NCBI RefSeq assembly: GCF_042242105.1
Contig: NW_027254970.1
Location: 1-64,000 of the forward strand
Source of the DNA: Pempheris klunzingeri
Taxonomy: Eukaryota; Chordata; Actinopteri; Acropomatiformes; Pempheridae
Length of the DNA stretch: 64,000 bases
Reading direction: 5' to 3'
Both the position numbers and the translations under genes were made by a program. The notes beneath the pieces are model-generated. The model saw only the letters and a program-made list of their open reading frames with translations, was not told where the DNA came from and did not search any database. Of the stretch, positions 10,999 through 23,064 are shown piece after piece (the stretch's first letter is position 1; each line of letters starts with the position of its first letter).

Positions 10999-12249
10999 GG
11001 GATAAGATCCCTGACACGGCTTGGGAGGACAACTTTTTCTCTTTTTCACAAAGATTACGGACTAATTTATCGTTTACGAAATATTTTATTCTGGTAATTG
11101 CAAAGTTAGGACCTGTCCTTCATTTAAATTATTTACTCATACTGATCTTCAGACATCTCACGTGAACACGTTTAAGTTGCTTTCAAGGTGGATAATCTCT
11201 GGACATAATTATAGTGTATTATTATTATTATTAATAATAATATTAAATGGTTATTTATGTTTCCGTATGCTTTTATGCTTTAGATCAGCCTGTTTCCTCT
11301 CATTTCACATGGACTATAATAATTTTCTGTGACAGTTCTTGGATGAAATATGTTTTTTTCTAATAATGTAATTAGATTCATCTACTCACTGTTTTCTCAT
11401 CTTATATAGTTTACACTTTAAATGGTAAAAATGACACACCTCTTTATACTTTATACTGCATTTTAGAGCTGAATAAAATAAGCTGTAAAATCCAATATAA
11501 AGAGGATTTTAAAAATGCATAAAAATACCCACTAGTGTAAACTAAAGGAAGCACTAAAACCCATTATAAATTGGTGTGTCCTTTGCAGGCTGTGTAGTGA
11601 TACACTTTGGCAGTGATTTTGAGTCACTGGATCAAAGTATACTGAAAAAGTGAAAAAAATGATTTCTGGTAATGATTTGTCACAAAGTCAAAGTCAACAC
11701 AGAAAAATCCATTATTTTGAATCAACATGTTCATGTAAAATAAATCAACTATACTGGCAAACTAAATAAAGGTACTGCATGAAACAATAATAAATAAATA
11801 AATAAAACAATAATATTTTAGCCATCATTTTCACTAATACTGGCAAGTCATTATGAAGGTATTGAAATAACATTGTTTTTGTGTTAACAGTAATTCATTG
11901 ATGGTCCCCATCTCAGTCTCCAGCAGTTCAGCCCGCGGTGCTGAGAGCTGAGCTGACCGTCCTCCTGCTGCCAACAGAGGCTTTAAACTGAGGAAGAGGA
12001 CGCAGCCATGTCCGGAGGGAATATCTGATGAATAGCCAACTTAAAAACGACTTCACTGCGGTCATACAGTTAGAGGTTAGCAGTGTTTTAGGTCAATGTT
12101 GCCCTCACAAGGTTGCCTCCTACAGCCACGTCAAAGAAGAACATGTGGGAAAGATACCTCGAACTTCACCCTTCACCGTCTGTAGACATATCACTAGTAT
12201 CATCGTCATAAAAACAGGGACGGTCTTTCGGGGTAAGAGACGCGTTTTC
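10999..12249. other. AT-rich spacer leading into the ebp promoter
   Basis: From 11000 to 11890 the sequence is AT-rich with simple ATT/AAT runs (11217-11245, 11787-11815) and no exon I can support. From about 11930 it becomes CpG-richer toward ebp. A short reading frame starting at the ATG near 12008 closes after a few codons and is not supported as a gene. Confidence 0.4.
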
Positions 12250-12355
12250 ATTGGTGGTTGTCGCGGTAACGTCCAGTGTTCCGAGATGAAGAGCCAATCA
12301 AAATGCCCGCAGATCGCATGTGCCGCTAGTTCTATGCATTCGGGCCTCTTATTGG
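12250..12355. promoter_or_regulatory. Triple CCAAT-box cluster in the ebp promoter
   Basis: Three NF-Y type boxes lie in 106 bases: ATTGG at 12250-12254, CCAAT at 12294-12298 and ATTGG at 12351-12355. They sit about 200-300 bases upstream of the likely ebp 5' non-coding exon, which ends at a GTAAGA donor after 12554. NF-Y with SREBP drives most sterol-synthesis genes. I could not identify a clean sterol regulatory element beside them. Confidence 0.45.
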
Positions 12356-12742
12356 TCCTTGCAATCACAAGTATCCGCCCCCTACTCTAGTGACTTCCGT
12401 GTTTGAGTCCCTCTGCACTGATGTGGCTTGTAGTCAGAGACCATTGAACTGTTGGACCTCAAAGATATTGTTGAATTTATCTAATACTCCTTTTTTTTCT
12501 AAATACAAAGCTTAAACTTTTAGTGGCTGGACACCCAGTTTGATAGCATCACCGGTAAGAACAAAATACACATTTAGCTTGTTAACTTTGTCTGCTATAA
12601 AAAAAACTCTAGCAGCTAACTTTTTTTAGACTCATTATCAGTGCAGAGCAGGAAGTGCTTATTCAAACTGATATACATATTATTTTTAAGCCTGTTGTGG
12701 ATGTTTTTGAATGGTGTTGACCATCCTCTCTTGTAACAGGTG

Positions 12743-13722
12743 ATGGATACCACATCAGCAACTCTTCATCCCTACTGGCCACGAAACCTGCTGATTCCCA
12801 CCTATGTCGCCAACGACAGGTCCATGTCAGAGATTCTGGCCTTCCTGTTTTCTGTGTCTGGGGTGTTTCTTCTCGTGACCTGGCTGATCACCGGCCACAC
12901 AGGGACCACCGTCAGGCTGGGCACATTGAGGCGTCTGGCTGTGTGCTGGTTTGCTGTTTGTGGTTTCATCCACAGCGTCATTGAGGGCTGGTTCTCGCTG
13001 TATTATGATATTATTCCAGGAGACCAGAGTTTCCTGTCACAGCTGTGTGAGTACAAACAAGGAAAAAACATGTTCAGAAAAGTGCGATGGTGCAGTCAGG
13101 AAGGGCTCTTTTAAACAACATGTTTTAAACTTCTATCTCACAGGGAAAGAATACTCCAAAGGAGACAGTCGATATGTAATGTGAGTTCATTTTTGCACAG
13201 AACCATGTTGAGCTTTGACATAAAAACAAGCTGTAACTAACTGTATAATGAATATTTCTTGCCCTATGTAGAGCGGATAACTTCACTGTCTGTATGGAGA
13301 CTGTGACTGCATGGTTATGGGGACCTTTCAGTTTTTGGGTCATGTTCGCCTTCTTAACTAACAAGCCCTACAGATTTGTTCTGCAGCTCATCATTTCATT
13401 AGGTAAGATGATGTGGTCACTACAAAAACTGTCACTCATAAGCAAATTTGTTGTTGTTGATCGTATTTACATGATGGGTATTTTGCACAATCTGATTCCA
13501 GGTCAGCTGTATGGAGCAGTGCTTTACTTCTTCCTTGAGCACAGAGACGGTTACGCTCACAGTGAGTTGGGACACCCGATCTACTTCTGGTTCTACTTTG
13601 TGTTCATGAACATGCTGTGGATCGTCATACCGCTGGCGCTCATTGTGGACGCGTGGAGACAGCTGTCAGCAGCCCAGACACACACTGACAGCACAAAGTC
13701 ACACAAGTCTAAGAGGAAGTGA
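12743..13722 (+). CDS. ebp: Emopamil-binding protein, 3-beta-hydroxysteroid delta8-delta7 isomerase, 230 aa
   Basis: Four coding exons (12743-13046, 13144-13180, 13272-13402, 13502-13722) join in phase into 230 aa, the same length as human EBP. A non-coding first exon probably ends at 12554. EBP is an ER membrane enzyme that moves the sterol double bond from C8 to C7 late in cholesterol synthesis. The EXPERA-type fold is visible as several hydrophobic spans (about 29-50, 66-84, 121-142, 183-207). Residues known to be essential in human EBP are all present at the same numbers: H77 and E81 in [11 protein letters not shown]123 and T126 in CMETVT, N194 and W197 in FMNMLW. The lysine-rich C-terminal end SHKSKRK is a likely ER-retention signal. 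The start follows a splice acceptor at 12739 and begins [13 protein letters not shown], matching the family. Confidence 0.95.
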
Positions 13723-14007
13723 CAGCACAAAGAACAGACTGACAACTGGGGGCGGCATAGCCTTCACTTAATGTTGCTGAAAGAACACTACACTGAAAGC
13801 TGATGCACAAAAATTATTCATTGTTTGGAGATGGACAGGCTTCAACTAAGATGTCATGTTGTACCTGCTGTATTATGCGCCTTGAATACCCAATAATTGT
13901 CTGCAAACTAAGTATTTCATTTTGAAATGCCGCTTGTTCCTTGTGCACGTGACAACAAAAGCTCTGAATTTTGTTCTGGCTTTGTAGAGCCTCGGGGAGA
14001 GGAGGGA

Positions 14008-14013
14008 AATAAA
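14008..14013 (+). promoter_or_regulatory. Polyadenylation signal AATAAA for ebp
   Basis: AATAAA lies about 286 bases past the ebp stop and is followed by a T-rich stretch (14015-14050), the usual arrangement for a cleavage site. Confidence 0.6.
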
Positions 14014-14744
14014 TAATTGTTTTCCCAACATCATCTTCAGTTTGTTGGTTTATTATATATTATAAGTGCATCTTTCACACGGAGCCCATATTCAAGTATT
14101 TGGTCAAAGTATTTGTTTTTGTTGCTTAATAAAACCAAGACTGTTGAGATCCCCTTTAGTGGGTAGCTCCTTTTATATAATCCAATCAGTTGAGTATGTT
14201 TAATCCACTTCAGGCATACTTTACTTTAAGATTCATTTTCATTGGTTATGTGCTTTTACACACTTTGCAACAAAGTGCACTTCACACTGTTGCTGAGTAT
14301 TTTCCACTACAGCACGCTATTTTGCATGTCTGAATGCATTTACCCTTCCTTTGAGGCAGCCTCCTGTATGTCCATCTCACTATGGCAGCAATGAAACTCA
14401 ACAGTTGGGATAATCAATCTACCACAGTAACATAACCTCTGAAATCAACCAAGAAAATCACTGTAATCTCCATAACAAATATGGCTCTTTAAAAACAGGT
14501 CTTAATAAATAAATGATAACAACGCAAATGCACAACTAATCTATCATAAATATACATAAAACACGAATTTAACTATTCAGGTGTCAGAAACCATGAGCTG
14601 TGAGAATGTTACATTAGTATGTTTAGGACATAAACTACAAAGTTTATGAAGCAGACATCAGTGTAATCGAGTTTCCTTCTTTGTTAGAATAATGATGTCT
14701 ATGCACCGATGTTGACTTAAATTACTGTAATATAGAATATTTGA
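14014..14744. other. Intergenic AT-rich stretch after ebp
   Basis: No exon, RNA gene or clear repeat is recognised. It is plain AT-rich sequence between the ebp polyadenylation site and the retroelement tail at 14745. Confidence 0.4.
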
Positions 14745-14905
14745 ACGACCTGTCCAGACTGTAAGCCGCCTTCTCATCCAATATTAGCTGGGATCGGCTC
14801 CAGCCCTCACACGACCGTGACGGACAATCCGGTACTATAGATAATGGATGGATGGATATGGAGAAAGAATGAATGAAAGAATGAATGAATGAATGAATGA
14901 ATGAG
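14745..14905 (+). mobile_element. 3' tail of a teleost LINE/SINE with GATG and GAAT repeats
   Basis: The run ACCTGTCCAGACTGTAAGCC, then GCTGGGATCGGCTCCAGCC, then a degenerate GACGGACAATCCGGTA, matches the widely dispersed 3' end of teleost non-LTR elements as I know it. It ends in short tandem repeats, GGAT units at 14844-14857 and GAAT units at 14867-14905. Only the last 160 bases remain, so the parent family cannot be named. It lies 73 bases upstream of tRNA-Phe. Confidence 0.7.
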
Positions 14906-14977
14906 CAAATCAATGATCGTCTTCATCGAGTATACAGGAAACCTTTATTATATATCGGTAACTTGCAACGTTACATC

Positions 14978-15050
14978 GCCGAAATAGCTCAGTTGGGAGA
15001 GCGTTAGACTGAAGATCTAAAGGTCCCTGGTTCGATCCCGGGTTTCGGCA
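14978..15050 (+). tRNA. tRNA-Phe (anticodon GAA)
   Basis: A 73-nt cloverleaf has acceptor stem GCCGAAA/TTTCGGC, D arm TAGCTCAGTTGGGAGAGCG, anticodon loop CTGAAGA with GAA, and T arm GGTTCGATCCC. It is intronless. TTTT at 15051-15054 directly follows the discriminator base as the Pol III terminator. Confidence 0.95.
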
Positions 15051-15054
15051 TTTT

Positions 15055-15443
15055 GAGCCTACGTGGCACAACGTACCGGTGCACCAGTGTACACAGACCG
15101 CTGACTGAGTGAGGCAGACTGACAAAAGCCTGACACCTTGTGGTCGAGTCCAGGAAGTACAGCATCTTAGTTTTAAAGGTCTTAACTCAAATATTACAGA
15201 CACTGAATGAACACCATGTTTTGATGCAGTCCTCACTCCTGCATGAGCGTAATAATTGCTCCTGAACACATATTTATTGATTACTTTTAAGCTTCATTCA
15301 CACATCTCACACACTCAAGCGGTATAGGCTGGGAGGAAAAACATGCATGATAGATGGCTGTACATACACTTGTGTTTAATGATGAATCATGAGAAGAAAC
15401 ATAACTTTCTACAGATAACACCTGATAATAGATAATATTTTCT
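15055..15443. other. Spacer and 3' UTR of fkbpl
   Basis: A minus-strand AATAAA at 15273-15278 lies about 170 bases beyond the fkbpl stop, so 15278-15443 is probably its 3' UTR. Nothing else is recognised. Confidence 0.45.
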
Positions 15444-17058
15444 TCAGCTGAACATTTTGCTGAGTCTAAGCCCCAGCTGAGCGTTTGTCTCTTTCTCTCT
15501 ATTTGCTATGTTTTTCAGTGCCTTTAAAGCTGCAGGTGAGTCTGGCTGTAGCTCCAGCAGTTTCCTAAATGCCTGCTTGGCCTCCTCCAGCTCATTCACC
15601 ATCTGGCATGCCTGGCCCAGCCGGTACCAGGCCTTAGTGCCGCCTGGTTCCAGCTGCGTAGCTTTAGCTGCACTGGCCTTCGCCCGCTCTGGTTGGTCCA
15701 GTTTGAGCTGGCACAAGGACAGGTTTGAGTGGAGCTCTGCTTTGGTGGTTCTGAACTCATTAGCTGAAGGTAGCTGCAGTGTTTTATCACCGCTGTTATT
15801 GTCTCTCTGCTCTTCCACTTCTTGCTTGTGTCCTTGTTTCCTCCCATCTTGGCCATGGAGAGTGATGAGAAGTTTGAGGGCCCGACTGTAGCTGTCTGCT
15901 GCCCCCCACACATCTCCACTCTTGAATCTCACTCCACCTCTCTCTTTGTGTGACTTCACCCACTCCCACTTGTCGCCAGGAGACATCTCCCATGATTCCT
16001 TGCCTGGTGTGAATGTTTGGAGTTCAACTGTGGCCCACAAAGGCAGGTTTTCCTCAGCAGGATGGCAAACAGAGTCATCTGGTCCATTTCCCAGTGGAGA
16101 TATCACTATCTGCAAAAGCAAAACATAATATTTACACTGGCTGTATACTTTAATGTGGTTCAGAAAAAAGACTAAAAGAAAACATAATAGCTAATAAGCC
16201 TGTAGTCCATATCCAACAATTACAGCTTTTATTAGCACTGGCTAATTAAGTTTTCGCCCTTTTTCTTAAACCCTTTTTCTGTTCTCTCACAAGCTTTATT
16301 CTCAGTCTCCAGTGCCAGTGGACAAAATAATTTTCTAACCTTAATATCAAAACAAAATAGCCTGATAAAAAACATTTAATGAATACATCTTCACATATTT
16401 AACATAAAAAAACACAATGATTAATTTGGTCCATGCAATAATACTGAATTACGCCCCATTCCTCTTACCTCACACTTCTCTCCCGCCTTCATCCCCTCCA
16501 CACATGCTTCTGTGATATCGCACTGACCCTCCCCCAGCCTCAGCGTTGTCCAGTCATCCAGTGGGACTTGCAGCACAGACTCCTGACACCTGGGGAAGTT
16601 TGTGGCCGCAGCCTCTGTAACCTCAGTGACTGACTGGTCAGGATGGACTGACAGCTTCTCGTGTCCCTTTTCAGATACTAAACTCTCCGTTTTATCCGTG
16701 TTAGCTTTGAGCCGCACTCGGACTCGACACAGAGAACCCATCCTTGGACAGTGACTGGATGAACATACTAGAAGACAAAAAGGCACTTTATGTGAGCTAG
16801 ATTATAAACACGTTTCTATTTTAAAAATGTGGACTGAAAAATGTATCATTGATATTGTGGAAGAAAGCCGCAGAAAACCATCATACATGCATCATCTCCA
16901 CAATTAGAGACAATCTGTTGACTTCTCTTGCTTGTTCGCCGTTGCTGGACTTTCCAGAGACCTCTGGGACACACAGACACCCAGGATGTGACATCAACGC
17001 CATCGTGATCACTGTTGCTATGCAGTGCTTCTAAAGGGAGATCCATCTCTGTGTCCAT
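15444..17058 (-). CDS. fkbpl: FK506-binding protein-like (FKBPL), TPR co-chaperone, 378 aa
   Basis: Three coding exons on the minus strand (16887-17058, 16469-16767, 15444-16109) join in phase to 378 aa, against 349 in human. The N-terminal part (1-57) is family-specific. Residues of about 70-190 form a degenerate FKBP-like domain (GSLCRVRVRLK, then GEGQCDITEACVEGMKAGEKCEV), expected to lack prolyl-isomerase activity as in mammals. Three TPR units follow at about 208-241, 279-312 and 313-346 (HSNLSLCQLKL; AWYRLGQACQMVNELEEAKQAF). The end LRLSKMFS matches the LRKMFG end of human FKBPL. The family binds Hsp90 through the TPRs and acts in steroid-receptor and p21 stability pathways. An Asn/Gln/Lys-rich insertion lies between TPR1 and TPR2 (about 244-270). 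The donor of the first coding exon (CAT|GTATGA) was chosen for phase and is the least certain junction. Confidence 0.88.
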
Positions 17059-17639
17059 ACCTGGATTCATAAAAATATCAAGACAAACATAAAAGGTGAT
17101 CATATCATCTGCTCACTCACATAAGACGATAAATGCCAATTTTTGTGTAGAGGAATGTAAAAATAACCACAAACACTAGAGCTGCAACCAAGCATATTGT
17201 CCAATCCAAGGAGTGTTTGGGATTTGGGGTTGAGCTGAATTAAAATAATTTTATTTGAGATTATCGCAGGTTAAAAAAAATACATGAATAAATAAAAATG
17301 ATTCCCAGACTGTGAATGAAGCAGTGGCTTACAACAACAACCAACCTTACACCTGAAGGAAAAATTAGAAAAGCTTTGAAAAAGAAACTTGAAGAGTTTG
17401 ATGAAATGTCCTCTCATATCTGGAAATAAACCACACATCAACAATCCTAATACTGTGCATTTACTGACTAAGGGCTTCACAGAACAGAACAGAAAACAGA
17501 GTTTTTCCACCTCTTTCCCTTTTATCAGTGTCTATACAATATGAAGTGAACCGTGTCACAATAACTATCCCATCTATCCTATCTATGAACAAATGTAAGT
17601 TTTTTTACATGTGCAATAACAACAGCAATATCTAATCAC

Positions 17640-18186
17640 AAAGAAAAGCCCGTTCGTCGGAGAGGAAGACCCTAAAGTTCACTTCGCTATCACAACCACA
17701 ACACTGAAACTTAAATGAGGAGTTAGCGCTAGCTAAGACTGTTAGCACCGACAGTCTCAACCATGTAGCTAATGTAACATTACCATTTACATTAACATTA
17801 GCAAGATAATAGTTTTCATTTTATTTGACTTTTTAGACTATACTGAGAAAGTTAAGCTCGGTAAACAGTGGGTTGGTGGTCTCCTGTTGTTACATCGTGT
17901 ATGAAATCATGTTAGCAGATGCATTAACGTTCCCAACGTTAGCCTGATAAAACTACTGTCAACAGTAAACAAAGCAGCTTTAGTTAGCATCAGATAGCTA
18001 TGGCGGCGATCCAAAAACTAAATCTCATTATTCCACATAGTCTGTGTGGCTGCTAAGAGCTACGCCTGACTAAAAGGTATATATCTATGATCTTACCTCA
18101 TGCACAAGTCTGACATGAAGCATTAGCTGTCCCGTCAATCACAGACTAATGTAATGTGTGAGTGTAAACAGACGCCAAGTACTACT
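17640..18186 (-). promoter_or_regulatory. Probable fkbpl first exon (non-coding) and flanking intron/promoter
   Basis: A good minus-strand donor (GAG|GTAAGA) leaves an exon starting at 18097 and extending upstream to about 18180. It pairs with the acceptor just before 17060, two bases ahead of the fkbpl ATG. The surroundings (17640-18060) contain short stretches with CpGs and repeated GTTAGC motifs. The exon would carry an upstream ATG at 18101. Splicing between these two sites is inferred. Confidence 0.4.
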
Positions 18187-18231
18187 CCTCTTCTTCTTCT
18201 TCTTCTTTTGATGCGCCTTCTGCTTCTTCTT
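18187..18231. repeat. CTT-rich simple repeat
   Basis: Imperfect CTT/TTC triplets (about 18187-18209, again 18222-18231) sit at the upstream edge of fkbpl. This is a polymorphic-type pyrimidine tract. Confidence 0.7.
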
Positions 18232-21200
18232 CGTGTGACATTATAATGGGGGCTGCGAAGCCAGATCGAAGGCACATTACCGCCGCCCTCTGTACCGGAG
18301 CGTACATTGACATTATTTCACGCGTAATATAGTTATTTTGGTCTATTTGTTTGTCAGTGTGTTAAGTAAACTAGCCTTACCACTGTTATTTCACCCTTAT
18401 ATGAGGACTTCAAATTTCATCTCATTCATATCACGTGTCCTCTGATATGGTTACTGCTCTTATCTTACAACTTTCTACAGAAAGTTGCCATAAAACTGTA
18501 AAAGAGCCTGAAAATGAACACAGACTGTGTCTTTGGTCTTATCTCTTATTGGTGAGGCTGTGATGTTGATTTCCTCTTCAAATAATGCATTATATGTCAT
18601 ATTTCTATATCAATAAAGACACAGGATAATCTGGTATCATATAGTCGTCTGGCCAATGCTGTTATTACAGTAAATGGTATCGTATTAGCCTACTCATTCA
18701 TATACAATCATTTACTTACTTTACTACTACTAACTACACCTGTATGCACCACATGGTTCTGCACTATTAGCTGCCTAGTAATTTTGAGTTAAACTGCTCT
18801 TGTATAGTATTTTTTAAATTTTCTCTGTACTTATTTCTGCCATATCTACAGCTCAAATACCCAAATTTCCCTTCTGGAGATCCATAAAGACTAATGTTAT
18901 TTTATCCTATTACATTTACATTCTGTTTATATAGAGTAGATCTATTCAGATAAGAAAAATATCTCACACGTGCAAAAACATACAACGTAATTTTTATATG
19001 CAATATGAATGTAATCTAAATGTCTTCAGCTGTTTGTGTGTATGTGTGTATCATGATTTTTGAGCACATTGATGCTGGGGGAATTATGGGCTGAAGCTGC
19101 AGCACAGGCTTGTCAAATGAAGTGCACCACAAAATATATCTGTTACGTTAGAACACAGGATTTAGAAAATGATTTTGTGCCTTGTCACATCTTACTAGAG
19201 AACACACAGTGTTTTCAACTCCATCTGTGTGTTGACCTTTGACTTGTACCACTCATGTTTAAGGCCTGTGTGTTAATATGTCCTGTCAGTATGAGTTAGG
19301 GCTCTATCTTCCACACACTAGAAACCATTAGGTCTATCAGAGAAATACCACAACCGACAAGCATGTGTGTGTGTGTGTGTGAGACACAGAGAGAGAAACA
19401 GAGACAAAGACAGAAAGGAAGGAGGTAATCTGAGATGCAATCTGTCCCCTTATATGGGGCCTGTTTGACCTTTGATGAGTATGAGACGAGGTAATAAACT
19501 AATGAGATTGTATCAGTGGACAAAGACGACCATGTTTGTTTTAGTATTCATGACAAAGGTCCAACTAAAATCCACAATTCTACAATACACAAAAAACATA
19601 TTCACATAAGAGTTTGAGGCAATAAATATACATTTCTGTTTGTCTTACAACATTTTAAGGTGGTCCATTTTATGTCCTGATATGCTATGTTATATCATCA
19701 GGTGGCAGCATTTAGCCATGCACTAAAGTTGCTGAAGCAACTGTTGCTGAAAAGGGACGACATGCTGCATTCACTCAATATTGTTTTAAATTTTTTCCAG
19801 GTTAGTGAGGATGTCCAGCCTCTCAAATCCAACAAGAAAAAATGTGATTATAATGCCTCAGAATAGAATAATCTTAATTAAAATAAGCTGTAAAAATACC
19901 TGAGTCATATATCTGAAGGTGCTGGCTATGTACTCGTGGAAGCACCACTTACTCAGCAACTTTTACAGTGGAAAATATGTATATTTATCATGAAAAATAA
20001 TCTACAGGATCCATATTATTAATGTTATGTATTTGTTTAAAAAATATAATTTCCAAATATTCAAGTCAGTTCAAAAACCCAATATGGGTCAAATTATAGC
20101 TCAAAATGGGCAGATAATACTGTGATACTAAAATAAAACATAAAGTAGATTACATGACTGAATAGAAGTGCTGCACTGAAACATCTCAATCTGGTTTGGG
20201 GACACTGAGGCCTCCTCAGTCACCATTACTGTCATCCAGCTCATTTACAGTAAAGAGAGGCTCTTTGTAGAGACACCACTAAGAACAACTAGGTTAAGAA
20301 GAGTGAAACTGCAGCCACGAACAACCGGAAAAAATGAAGCAATATGACACAGATCTACAGCTGCAGTCACTCACATGAATAAACAGGTGCACAAAGATGG
20401 TGAAAAACGGGACTCATAAACTAAAATTCAATGGGCACTCGATGGGAGTCAGAACCTGTGATCGTGTGATGGTAAGGCTGCTTTAAAGTTATGTAATTTA
20501 GAGCAATTTCAAGTAATTTACAGCTGAAACAAACAGAAAAAAGCTGCTACCTCTGCTGAATTATACTTTTCAGTACCATAGATCGTGCAGACGTGCATTA
20601 CAAGCATGACTTTTCAGTAGGGGTCTCTCTCTTCCCTACAATACACACACACCTAACACGACCTGTACAGGTGCAGTGCAGACTGTACGGTGTGCAGCGC
20701 AGTCAGCCTCACTGGCACTGAGTGATGTAACCCAGTTTCAGTTATATATCTTCAATATGAAGTTTTTGAAACTCTTGGAGCTTTGCAGCATTTGTATCTT
20801 AACGCTGGCAGCAGACAGTCACTCCCAAACGGACTGTGCACACATGCACTCAATTAGAGCCAAATATGGACAAAAGAAGAGAAAATATGTTTTATCTGGA
20901 GTGAATAAGTGAGAATATAAGACTAGTGCTCAACTGAGCTTTAGTGCTTTGGAGGAAATTAACTTGCAGAGGAGAAAGTGATGAGAAAACACTTTTGAAG
21001 ACCTGATATTTTAACATTTGGAAACGTGAGTCAATGATATGAAGTAAATAAACTGAAAAATACAACTTTGACTTTTTGCTTTTGTTTGTTGATGGAAATG
21101 GATCTCGGTCAATCTAATGCAAACAAATATAAAATAAATATCAAATATCAATACATATTATTTTTAGTGAAATGAAATGAAAATTTCCTGATTTCTTGTA

Positions 21201-22365
21201 TATTTAAACAAGAGTGAGGATAAACATTTTAATGCAGGCAAATGACTACTAATGTGTTTACAATCAACACATTTCTCCCACAGGAGAGTTTAGGTTTCAG
21301 TAGAGTAGTAGTAGAGTTTAAGTAGACAATTATAGCATTTACTCCACATCTTCTTTCTGGCCTGCATTAGAGAAATTCAAATTTTGTATTACAACTTTTT
21401 CACACACAGAAGACTGGCCAGATATTTTTTAGTTTTCTGATCATCTTTTGGTAATATAACCCACAGTTCTCAAAAAGATCCTCCTCCAGTACATTACCCT
21501 TTTTCAGTTGAGGACCTTCCCCTCCTGTTAATGGGTGCTGAATCTCTTAATGTAGTGTTAGGGAGCTAGTAAATGACAAGATTTCAGATCCTAATGGCAC
21601 GCCTACTTAGTGCTTTAATACATGCAGGCGCTCTGGTATCAATATCCACAGGTGCTTAATACAGAAATAGTCAAAATCTACGGTATCAAAAATGTAAGAG
21701 TTGATTTAAATGCAGCAGGTGATGTTAAATTCAGTCTTTTCAAGTGCTCACATTTTCTAATTGTACTGCATTTCAAATGGACTTTCAATAATGTTTCTTG
21801 AGAGTACAATAAAAAACATTCACATTTAGAGTTTTCAAATACTTTTGTCTGCCATTATACATTTCTGATAACGAAGGGAAGCAAATAGTGTGTCTGTGTG
21901 CATCTCACAATCACCCTTCAAGGACATTACCCTCGCTGTCCCAATATTTCCTTCTACAACTCCCCGCCTTTCCCTCTTTCTCACACACAAACCAGAACGT
22001 TCACTTCTTTAATCCCCATCCATGTGTTACCAATATCGTTTCTTTCTCCTCTGCGTCTCCTATTGACTATCTCCTTCAACCCCCTCGCCTTCCTCTTGGC
22101 TCCCTCCGACTTCCCAGCTGGCCTCTTGTGAAACATCCCAGTGGGTAAGTTCAGAAGCATGTATCCCAGGGCTCGTGGACCGCTTGATGTTCGCCAGAAG
22201 GGCTTGCAACCTGCCAGTAGATGGGTCCAGGGAACAGCTGCAACCTCAGTAGCCAAAGCTTTACGCTGCTTGGAGGGTTGGTACGGCCTTTGCTGCCCTC
22301 TCTGAGGGGTTCAACATGCGTCATTCTGGGAAAAGGTGGAGTGAGACAGGTGAACAGAAGAGAGA
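18232..22365. other. Intergenic desert, AT-rich
   Basis: About 4.1 kb without a supportable exon. It contains short TG runs (19363-19380), AT-rich simple stretches and many stop-laden short frames. The pyrimidine-rich stretch at 21900-22150 yields open frames only through C/T-rich composition. I recognise no RNA gene. Confidence 0.45.
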
Positions 22366-22531
<166 letters not shown>

Positions 22532-22900
22532 GTGGATTTGGGTGGAGACTTTTCCCACGAGGATAAAGATGGACTGACCACCAGCAGGATCACACAGCGG
22601 AACTAACCGAGAATGTCAATCCCACCACGGACTCTATCAACACAATTTACTGGCTGTGTGAGAGAGAAGGACAAAGAAGGTGATAAACTGACAGAATTTC
22701 TTTTTAATCCATGATATGGTGGCCATCTTCTTTATAGACAGCAGCCTACTCTGAAGACTCACTTCTCCCCCCATCAAAAGCTCTAAACATTGAGCTTGTC
22801 TTACATTCTGCCTGTTTGTGTTTCTTTTTTCGTCACGAAAGTGGCGGCCAGCTCGCCTGTAATCCCTCCATCACACATTCCCTAACACTCTCAGACAGTA

Positions 22901-23064
<164 letters not shown>

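Noticed and set aside
11431-11580. Possible small inverted-repeat element (GACACACC ... GGTGTGTC)
   Set aside because: Only 8 bases match at the ends and the adjoining sequence does not extend the pairing.
12028-12390. 120-codon plus-strand frame upstream of ebp
   Set aside because: No domain, no start context, and it lies in the CCAAT-rich promoter region. It is probably a chance frame in CpG-rich DNA.
15508-15891. 127-codon plus-strand frame
   Set aside because: It is the antisense shadow of the fkbpl TPR exon.
21888-22256. Frames of 77-91 codons on both strands
   Set aside because: They arise from a pyrimidine-rich stretch. No family resemblance and no splice signals that join other exons.
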